DNA of 64,000 bases from positions 48,945,654-49,009,653 of the forward strand of contig CM060197.1 in NCBI GenBank assembly GCA_030549335.1, given 5' to 3'. The notes below the pieces were generated by a model. That model was not told the DNA's origin, searched no databases, and worked only from the letters and a program-made list of their open reading frames with translations. Position 1 is the stretch's first letter. The number at the start of each line of letters is the position of its first letter. A program made the translations under genes and the position numbers. Positions 11,907-19,865 of the stretch are shown here, one piece after another. Source of the DNA: Pontederia crassipes. Its lineage: Eukaryota; Streptophyta; Magnoliopsida; Commelinales; Pontederiaceae.

Positions 11907-12702
11907 TTCTCTCTATTTTTTTTATTAAGTTAAATTTTTTTTATTTAATTAGTTAGTTGTTTGGCATTTTAATTAATAGTTTAAGGCCGTAACATTATAA
12001 TAGTTTGAACTTTTGATTTGACTTTGTTTTGGCCGAAGCAATTTAGTTGTCTCGGCCGTAATGGATCATCCATGGATTTTACTCCTTTTCGGCCGATTTA
12101 TATGTGTTGATGTTTTACCTCTCATTGTTTTACGGCCGATATGAACTATAATCTTTGTCGGCCGTAATGATTCATTTGGCAACATTTCATTCAATTTTTT
12201 TTTCGGCCGAGATAATTCATCACCATGCTAATTTTTACGCCTTCACGTTGAATCCTTTTGACACTGTTTCAATATTTTTACGGACGAACGAGCCTCGGAT
12301 TAATTACTAATCTAATTTCGGCCGTAAATCTATTTCTGTATTACGGCCGATCAATCTTATTTCTTTTCAGTATATTAATCTTATTTTTTCCCTGAAAATA
12401 ATTTTTGATTATGTCTGATTATTAAATTTACGACCGCAAATTAATTCGAACTTATTTTGTGCGGTTTGCTACATCATCATAAATTCTTTTGGTCGACATT
12501 AATTTTTGGTATTCGTATTGGTTTGAAGAATTTCTGAAAAGTTCCTTTAGAAAATTAATTTTAACGACGAATTTTCAAATTCTACCATGCCGAAAGACTT
12601 TATTAGTAAAAAAAAAAAAACTCATTTTTCGTGAACTATTATCTGAATTTCTTTTTTCTTATATATATTTGTATTTTATTCTTTTATCTCTCTTACTGAA
12701 AA

Positions 12703-12879
12703 TTAGTTGTTGCAGGACTTGAGTGAAAATCTAATCACAACTAAGTTAATCCTTTGGATAAATTTATATGTCACACATTCTGATCAGATGTTAATTTTCC
12801 ATTTTATTTAATTTTTTTTTATTTTTTTTTCTGACACTTGGTTGTTGCAGTGACGAATTGAGTATTTAATCACAACCAA
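12703..12879 (+). other. Twin leader stem-loops, second copy
   Basis: TTAGTTGT 12703-12710 pairs with ACAACTAA 12737-12744; TTGGTTGT 12838-12845 pairs with ACAACCAA 12872-12879. The loops differ in sequence from the first copy (GGACTT versus GGACGT after TTGCA), while the stems are unchanged. Confidence 0.7.
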
Positions 12880-13088
12880 ATATTTTACTAATTTACATTT
12901 TTTTTAATTAAGTTAATTTTTTTTTTATTATTATTTTTATTTAATTAGTTATTTGATTGGCATTTTAATAGTTTAAGGAATCATCTAATCGATATTTCTT
13001 TTTGTGCACGGAGAGGAACTCGACTAATCATTTTTTCGGATACGTGGACCGAACGATACATGAATTAACACGTCGGGTTCACCTCGGA

Positions 13089-14314
13089 CATGACAAGGCG
13101 AAAGGAAAAATTGCCTTGGAAACGGCCGATCGCTACGCTGCTTGAATTTGATGTGACCCTTCACTGCGCATCACGAGGGAAAGACCAAAAGCGTCGGGCC
13201 AGTTCCTTACGGCTGAAGTTCCGGAGCCTCAACACCGTGCCGCCCTCTGTGCATTACGGCCAAGCCCTTACGGCCGAAGCTCAGACATTACGCCCTAATG
13301 ACGTGTGCATTACGGCCGAAGCTCAGACATTACGCCCTAATGACGTGTGCATTACGGCCGAGTTGTCACACATGCATCAAGCTCGGACATGACAAGACAA
13401 GCTGCCTCGTTACGGCCGAGAATCACCTCGTTGACCACGCCGTAAAGATTCCGAGGCCACATTGTTACGGCCGAAGATCACGCCCTACGATGCTCTTTAC
13501 GGCCGAAGACATGACAAGAGCTGCGGGTTCCTATTACGCCCTGCCACCATTCCATTACGGCCGAGATGTCACATCAGCAGACCACGGACATACCTTGGAA
13601 AAATGCATGCCTTTACGCCCGGATTTGACCTTTCACTGCGCGCTGTCGGAGTGTTACCCCATAAATTTATCTATAAAATACTTACCTCTTCTCGCATATT
13701 GCAGATCAATTACGGCCGAGCAACTCCTTACGGCCGAAGTTCAACACCGCGCCGCCCTCTGTACATTACGGCCGAGCTTTCTCCCTTACGCCCAAAGTGC
13801 CAAGCCTCCAACTTCTTACGGCCGAAGTTCCACCGCGCACCAAGACTTCATTACGGCCGAGCTTTCTACCTTACGGCCGAAGTGAAACTCCACTCGACTC
13901 CGGCCGAGCAACTCCTTACGGCCGAAGTTCCAGCGTTACGGCCGGTCTTCCACCTCACCGACATTTATTACGGCCGAGCCTCTTCTCCTTACGGCCGAAG
14001 TCTCACCATTACGCCCTGTCCGTTACGGCCAAGCCTCACCATCTCCGCCGCTCTCTTACGGCCAAGCTCCGGGCGAGTTTTTTTCACTTTACGGCCGAAA
14101 TCTACAGGTTCATCAACTCCTTACGGCCGAGTTCCGAGTCACGCCTCCAACTTCTTACGGCCGAACTCCAATCTCCGGCCGAGCTTCATCCTTACGGCCG
14201 AAGTTCTTCGTCACCTCCGACCTTCAGCCGGTTCTTCATCGAATACTACGGTCGAACCTCAGTCGCTTCCACCGAGCCGGTACCTTTTCTTTATTTATTT
14301 TTGTCCAGATCAAG
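13089..14314 (+). repeat. Sense-oriented TTACGGCCGA array upstream of the ORF
   Basis: Between about 13205 and 14205 there are some 25 copies of TTACGGCC(G/A)A(A/G), nearly all in the same orientation and mostly followed by GTTC, GCT or AGTT, with further TTACGCCC copies between. Spacing is irregular (about 20-60 bases, occasionally more). The tract is GC-rich compared with the rest of the element. The motif has no stop in any forward frame, so all three frames stay open for hundreds of bases and read as LRPSF, YGRSS and TAEVP repeats. I do not regard these as proteins. One of these frames overlaps the start of the real ORF. Confidence 0.8.
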
Positions 14315-15991
14315 ATGAGGCGATTTGCTAATATATGGAGGGGACGTCATGAACGACGACATCCGAATGCTCAGCCGACCCCACAGCCCTCACAATTAAT
14401 CTCCTACCCCGGAGATTATTATTGGACTAAGCCGGAGTATCAAGCTCGATATGAACGGATGTGTGATATTCGAATTCATGCCACCAGATTTTCAGATACT
14501 GAATTGCTGAGGGAGTATAATTTACTTGCAGATACTCATCTATTATTTTCTCAAATTGGACTATCTGACTTTGTGCATTCTTGGTGGCCAACTTATGAAG
14601 TACTAATTATGGAATTCCTCTCATCTCTGGAAATCTTTAATTTAGATGGCAGGAACTATGATCAGCCCCGCATTTCATTCCAACTTTATGGACGACCATT
14701 TACTCTCACTCTAGGAGAGATTAATAATATCTATGGATTTCCCAACCATGGATCTCTTTCTGTACCTGCTGACTTTGAGGCTGAAACTTTTTGGAAACAG
14801 ATAACAGAAGAAGAACGATTGGTTTGGAACACCGCTAAAGATAGCTCAATTCAGAATCCTGTTCTGCGCTACGTCCATCGCATGCTAAGCAACACCATAA
14901 GTGGACGCAGTGATAATGATGGTGCCGTCTCAGAAGGAGAGTTATATCTCATCCACAGCATGCTTCACAGAACTCCCGTTAATGTGGGTGCCTTCCTCAT
15001 TCGTCGATTTCAGCGCCGCACTACTCATCGTGGCGGTAGCATTAATATGGGTGCCCTTCTCACACCTATCGCTCAGCACCTACAACTTGACTTGGATGAT
15101 CTTGAAGCTGTGCCAGGAAACACTCACCTCACTCGTAGGACCATTCAAGCTATGGGTCTCGTGAAGACCAACAACTCAGGGATCAAAGTTTTTATTTTTA
15201 AAGGCCACCATCAGGAGGTGCCCTGTTCAGATCGAGATGCTTTTACGCCGATTAATCCAAATAATTGGCTCCTTTTTAGGCAGGTCATAGCTCCAGTAAT
15301 TCCACCTGCAGGACCATCTACCTCTGTCGGACAGCTACATCAGGATGAACCTTTCTCCTGGTTTGATTCTACTGATTATGCGGCAGCCCAACCTTACCTT
15401 CAACAGCAACAAGGATTCCAGGCTGCATCACCGGCAGCTTCCCAATATGCCACATCCGTCCATTCGCCTTATATGCCGGTACCTTCTCCGATCCCATCTT
15501 CAGCACAAGAGAGCTCTTCTGATTCCTCGTTCATACCTTCTACTCCTTATGAGGAACGCGATTCGATGGAAATATCTGCCCCTTTACAAGAACCTGTGCA
15601 GAATCGCTATATAGCACCAGAGCCCACTTTTACTTCAGCTCCAGAGCAGACTTACTATCCACCTCCGCCACCTCAGCCTGACTATGCTTCCATGCAAAAC
15701 TTATGGGAATCAATGTATGATGAACAACTTCGTCAAGCAGGGGAGTTTCACACTTTTCAAGAAGAGCAACTTCGTCAATCAGGGCAGTTGCACGCTATTC
15801 AAGAAGAGCAACTTCGACAAGCACAAGAGCTGACCAACATTCAAGCTGAATTTAGAAATATGGATGATCGTCAGGGTCGCTTCGAATCCCTTCAGAATCA
15901 ACATGCGCGCATGACGAGACGCATCCATGAGTATCATATGCGCCAAGGAAATCTCAGCTACTATCCACCATCGCCACCCCGCAGACAATAA
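14315..15991 (+). CDS. Athila ORF1-like retrotransposon protein, intact copy (558 aa)
   Basis: This is the only convincing gene of the composite element. Residues 35-145 resemble the Athila ORF-1 / putative plant transposon protein region: a tryptophan-containing helix (HSWWPTYEVLIMEFLSSLE, 88-106), then FQLYGRPFTLTLGEINNIYGF (122-142 region), the pattern in which a short beta segment precedes a helix ending in YGF. Residues 205-330 are mixed alpha/beta with LLTPIAQHL. Residues 355-460 are rich in Pro, Gln and Ser, with PPPPPQP near 450. Residues 469-510 are three 14-residue repeats (DEQLRQAGEFHTFQ and variants), a likely coiled coil. The N terminus is basic. There is no zinc knuckle, protease or RT. 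The start ATG at 14315 is the first in frame after the motif array, but the frame is open further upstream. A structural (gag-like) or RNA-binding role is only a guess; the sequence gives family, not function. Confidence 0.8.
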   Translation: MRRFANIWRGRHERRHPNAQPTPQPSQLISYPGDYYWTKPEYQARYERMCDIRIHATRFSDTELLREYNLLADTHLLFSQIGLSDFVHSWWPTYEVLIMEFLSSLEIFNLDGRNYDQPRISFQLYGRPFTLTLGEINNIYGFPNHGSLSVPADFEAETFWKQITEEERLVWNTAKDSSIQNPVLRYVHRMLSNTISGRSDNDGAVSEGELYLIHSMLHRTPVNVGAFLIRRFQRRTTHRGGSINMGALLTPIAQHLQLDLDDLEAVPGNTHLTRRTIQAMGLVKTNNSGIKVFIFKGHHQEVPCSDRDAFTPINPNNWLLFRQVIAPVIPPAGPSTSVGQLHQDEPFSWFDSTDYAAAQPYLQQQQGFQAASPAASQYATSVHSPYMPVPSPIPSSAQESSSDSSFIPSTPYEERDSMEISAPLQEPVQNRYIAPEPTFTSAPEQTYYPPPPPQPDYASMQNLWESMYDEQLRQAGEFHTFQEEQLRQSGQLHAIQEEQLRQAQELTNIQAEFRNMDDRQGRFESLQNQHARMTRRIHEYHMRQGNLSYYPPSPPRRQ

Positions 15992-16080
15992 ATCCGGTTG
16001 TGTCTTTTCCCTTTTCTTTATTTTCGTTTCTTTAAATTTTTCTTTTTATTGAGTATGTATCACTTTCCCTTGCTGGCTTA

Positions 16081-16116
16081 ACACTGAGGACAGTGTCTGG
16101 TTCAAGCTTGGGGGAG
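16081..16116 (+). promoter_or_regulatory. AGGA-loop hairpin plus internal polypurine tract, unit 1
   Basis: ACACTG-AGGA-CAGTGT (16081-16096) is a perfect 6-bp stem with a four-base loop. It is followed by TTCAAGCTTGGGGGAGTTTG with the purine core GGGGGAG at 16110-16116. The same arrangement recurs just before LTR2. This copy lies about 1.1 kb upstream of the true 3' LTR boundary and could act as a second plus-strand primer. Confidence 0.65.
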
Positions 16117-16599
16117 TTTGCATTCCATGCATTGCATCTTTTTGTTTATTTGCTTATGTCTGCATCTATTTATAAAAAAAAAAAATTTGAAAATTTTGAA
16201 AATTTTCTAAAAAATACCATTGCATGCATTTATTTTTGCTACCATCTTACTAACTTTTGTCTTATTGTTTTAATTATCTTTAAGTAAAAGTTCAAAGACA
16301 TGTCGTTAATTGATGAAATTTGATTACTTTTCTTTCTTATCACTTGCTATTTTAGTATCAAACTTATGGACTATGTGCCTATGCTAAGTAGAATTATGAA
16401 TGACTAGACGACAAAATCATATTCATGCCTTTTTATTTCTTTTAAGTCTTGATAATAGTAGCATTCTTATTGACCATATCAAGTACTTTTTGAGCTTATA
16501 AAAATTGAAAATGAATAAAAAAGAAGGGTTAGTTAAACCCCAACAAATAATTATGCTAAAAAAAAAAAAGTTGAATAAAGTTATGTGTAGGTACAAAAG

Positions 16600-16893
16600 T
16601 GTTATCCGGAACCAAGGTGAGTTCGGGTAATTAGATCCGTAGGGGTTCATGCCTGGCGACCTAAGGGCAACTGCTCTGGGATCCGTCGATCGAAAACCTG
16701 CTACATGGACCATCTTGTGGAATATGGAGAAGCACATGAGTACTGAATCATGGCTAAGTTCGAACTCTTCATTCAGAACCTTGGTTGTTCGGGCAAGTAA
16801 ACTCGAGGGGTGCTTTATCACCTGTTGCCCTAAGGCCATCTGGTTTGGGAGTCATCAGTCCAAAGCCCGCTACATGGACTTCCTTGTGCAATC
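16600..16893 (+). repeat. Imperfect ~130-bp tandem duplication in the 3' tail, unit 1
   Basis: Block A (16600-16731) and block B (16766-16893) share the order GGAACC/AGAACC, TTCGGG, a CCTAAGG word, TCTGGGA/TTTGGGAGTC, then GCTACATGGAC and CTTGTG. The stretch AACCAAGGT in A is the reverse complement of ACCTTGGTT in B, so the blocks could also pair. It is conserved in unit 2 (22131-22425) and in the divergent element (30280-30570). An open frame of 90 codons spans it, but it is disrupted or shifted in the other copies. Confidence 0.6.
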
Positions 16894-17203
16894 CTGCTTG
16901 AAGATTAGAACTTTTAAATGATTGAAAATAAAGCTAAAAAATAAAAAGAAAAAGAAAAAGTTTTAAGCTCAATTAGTATTTATGTGTTCAATATCAATGC
17001 TATTATTTGATAGACAATTTATTTTTCAAGGCTGAATTTGAGATTGTTTAAATTTGTGTAGCATTCAGAACTTCTATGAAGCTAAGTGCATGGAAAATGA
17101 TAAGATACTAAGTAGTAGGTGTGCAGATGAATTGTGTGAGAAAATTAATCAGTTGACAATGTGGAGGCTACGATGGAACTTTCTTGAGCCTTGCTTTGAA
17201 TTT

Positions 17204-17242
17204 TTGCTTGAGGACAAGCAAGACTTTAAGCTTGGGGGAGTT
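17204..17242 (+). promoter_or_regulatory. AGGA-loop hairpin plus terminal polypurine tract before LTR2
   Basis: TTGCTTG-AGGA-CAAGCAA (17204-17221) is a perfect 7-bp stem with the same AGGA loop as at 16081. It is followed by TTTAAGCTTGGGGGAGTT (core 17234-17240) directly against TGATGC of LTR2. This is the expected plus-strand primer position. Confidence 0.75.
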
Positions 17243-19033
17243 TGATGCATGCAAAATACAACATATTTTAGTTAATTATTTTAATTAAATTTTCTATAAT
17301 TTGATCATAGCATGCATCATTTTTAGTCACTTTTAATCATAATTCCGGATTTATCAATTTTAATTATTAAAATCGCTGAATATTTTAATTGTGGATGGAT
17401 TAACTATATTTTGATAATTATTTGCAGGAAAATTCGAATCTCGGCCGAAATTCAAAGAAATTATTTCTTACGGCCGAGATTTGGCTTTACACCCAAGTCG
17501 TTACGGCCGAAATTCAAAAGGAGTAACAAGATTTAATTCTTTGTTACGGCTAACATTTGAAGACGTAAAGATAAATATTTTTATCTTTTGGGCGTAACAG
17601 GAAAAGTCTTTCCTTACGGCCGAGAGTTGAAGATGTAAAGATAAATGTTTGTATCTTTTGGGCGTAATGGCATGAAGATCAGATGTTACGGCCGAAATTT
17701 GGAGGGCGTAATGGCATGAAGATGAAGGGCGTAACAAGATAAAAATGAGTTTATCTTTGGGCGTAACAAAGATATATGAAGGCGTAAAGATAAAAGGATT
17801 TTTATCCTTTGGGAGTAATGGAAAGGAGTAAAGATAAAATATTTTCCTTACGGCCGAGACTCTTTGGGCGTAAAAAGATAAGAAAGATTTATCTTTGGAC
17901 GAGTTGATAAAATGATTTATCTTTGGCCGAGTTTATCTTATAAATTTAAAGTTAACCGTACGATGTTACGGCCGAGATCAAATTGAAGTCGTCCGCACCC
18001 TATAAATACGTGAAGAATCCATAGTTTCAATTGGTGCTCTGAAGTTCAGGTTTCTTCCACAGCGAGTCGTGAGCTCTGCAGGCTACGACAAAGAGGAGAG
18101 AGGTGCGACGGCTGGAAGTTGATCGCGATCTTGATCAAGTCCAAGAGGCTGCCCGACTGTCTGCCCGTGATCCGAAGCTTCGACTTTTGTCTGTTTGGGT
18201 GTAATTCTTCCAATTATTATTATTTTGTTATTATCTCTCCAGAATTTCTAGGATGAACTCCATATTTTTATTTATTTCATTTTAGGAGATTATTATTGAA
18301 GGGAAATTATTTGGACCCTATATTATTTGTTTTAATCTTTTCTGATCAATTAATTAATTGTGCTTAATGCTTTTAATTTAATTATTTGGATTTCTGAGTT
18401 GAGTACTTACCAGTTTGTGGATTATTTAATTTCAGAATTCATTAATTAAATTAATTGATTTTATGTGAAATTAATAATTGACATAAATTTGATAACTAGT
18501 GTGTGGAGAATCAAGTTTATGTGGTCTGTTAATCTAACCAGTTTGTGGAGTGATTAATAGTCTAGGATTTTCATATTAATGCATCTTAATTTTAATCTTA
18601 TCTGACGAATACCAGTTTGTGGGACTTTAGGTTTGATTAAATTTAAGATAGTTTGATTTACCGGATTAAATAGCAGAATTACCAGTTTGTGGACTCTGTG
18701 ATGTTAATCTTGTAAATTAATAACTTGGGAAAATTCCTAATCCATCTTTAAAGATTAAATTTATCTTTTTCGGTTCAAATATTTATCCTGATCTATTTTC
18801 ATCCTAAGGCCTAACTTCAACACCATTATCTTATCTTTATCTTATTTTCCTTATTTTATTTCATAAAACCTCTTTCCAAAAATCCATGTTTTTCCTCTCT
18901 TATTAATTTATAATTTCAGATATTGAATTAATAATATTCCTCGTGGGTTCGACACTCTTACTCCTATTACTATATTACTTGAGCGACTAGTGCACTTGCT
19001 AGCAAATTTTATTGTTACAATTACAACGCATCA
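17243..19033 (+). repeat. LTR2 (middle LTR) of the composite element
   Basis: 1791 bp, TGATGCATGC to ACGCATCA, TATA at 18001. The R-U5 half is close to LTR1 and LTR3. The U3 half differs: it lacks the ATTAAAATGG-to-CGGCCAAAA stretch near its start and has its own arrangement of TTACGGCCGA, GGGCGTAA and AAAGATAAA units. It is followed not by a primer-binding site but directly by sequence equivalent to position 13089 of unit 1. Confidence 0.9.
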
Positions 19034-19865
19034 CATGACAAGGCGAAAGGAAAAATCACCTTGGAATCGGTCGATCGCTGCGCTGCTTGAATTTGATGTT
19101 ACCCTTCACTGCGCATCATGAGGGAAAGATAAGTTTACACCCGTAATTGTATTTATAAATTCTTACACCTCGTGTTTGTGCAGACCAAAAGCGCCGCGCC
19201 AGTTCCTTATGGCCGAAGTTCCAAAGCTCTTACTCTTACGGCCGATCTTCATCTCTACGGCCGAAGCTCGGACATTACGCCCTGCCACCCTCGTTACACC
19301 CTACCACACATTACGTGTGCATTACGGCCGAGTTGTCACACATGCATCAAGCTCGGACATGACAAGACGCCACATCGTTACGGCCGAGGATCACGCCAGA
19401 TGCCTTCTTACGGCCGAGGCGTTATGCACAAGAATGACGCAACAGCACATGCATGCACAAGTCCAATCGAAAAAAAATGCATGTTTTTACGACCGGATTT
19501 GACCCTTCACTGCACGCTGTCGGAACAGGTATTACCCCATGAATTCATCTATAAAATACTTACCCCTTCTCGCGTTATGCAGATCAATCACCGCCTCGCC
19601 CTTTCATCTATCTTTTACGGCCGAAGTTCAGAGTCACGCCTCCAATTTCTTACGGCCAAACTCCAATCTACGGCCAAGCTTCAACAATTACGGCCAAAGT
19701 TCTTCATCAACCAATTCCTTACGGTCAAAGTTCTTCGTCAACCGGTCCCTTACGGCCGAGTCACCTCCGACCTTCAGCCGGTTCTTCATCGAATACTACG
19801 GTCGAAACCTCAGCCGCTTCCATCGAGCCGGTACCTTTTCTTTGTTTATTTTTGTCCAGATCAAG
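19034..19865 (+). repeat. Leader of internal 2 (5'-deleted), with motif array
   Basis: It begins CATGACAAGGCGAAAGG, equivalent to 13089 in unit 1, so about 2.86 kb of leader including the primer site is missing. It carries fewer TTACGGCC copies than unit 1. It contains an extra 55-bp intron-like segment at 19129-19183. As in unit 1 the array keeps several frames open, and one runs from 19539 into the ORF. Confidence 0.75.
19129..19183 (+). other. 55-bp intron-like segment present in unit 2, absent from unit 1
   Basis: Unit 1 reads GGGAAAG-ACCAAAAGCG (near 13180). Unit 2 has 55 extra bases inserted exactly between these words, beginning ATAAGTTT and ending TTTGTGCAG. The right edge is a good 3' splice site. 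The left edge would be a consensus donor (GTAAGT) if its first A were G. At 55 bp it would be very short for a plant intron. Confidence 0.5.

Larger units (their letters stand above)
10400..13088 (+). repeat. 5' leader of internal 1: CGGCCG-palindrome-rich, with an internal tandem duplication
   Basis: Non-coding and T-rich, studded with TTTACGGCCG, TCGGCCGTAA, TTTCGGCCGAAA and TTTACGCC words. The segment 10682-11984 is repeated imperfectly at 11985-12976. Both copies contain a TTTTTACGGACGAACGAGCC block (11339; 12276), the word GGTCGA and ATT, two stem-loops, and both end in TTGGCATTTTAAT followed by AGTTTAAGG. No open frame of note is present. The duplication has diverged by many substitutions and small indels, so it is not recent. 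Confidence 0.75.

Noticed and set aside
13200-14200. CRISPR-like array
   Set aside because: The repeat is only about 10 bases, spacers vary widely in length, and the context is a plant retrotransposon.
13090-14331. Long overlapping open frames (up to 289 codons) in the leader
   Set aside because: They arise because the repeated TTACGGCCGA word has no stop in any forward frame; the translations are just the repeat in three phases and are not conserved between units.
16649-16921. 90-codon frame in the 3' tail as a gene
   Set aside because: Although similar frames appear in other copies, they begin and end differently, and the frame runs across a duplicated non-coding block.
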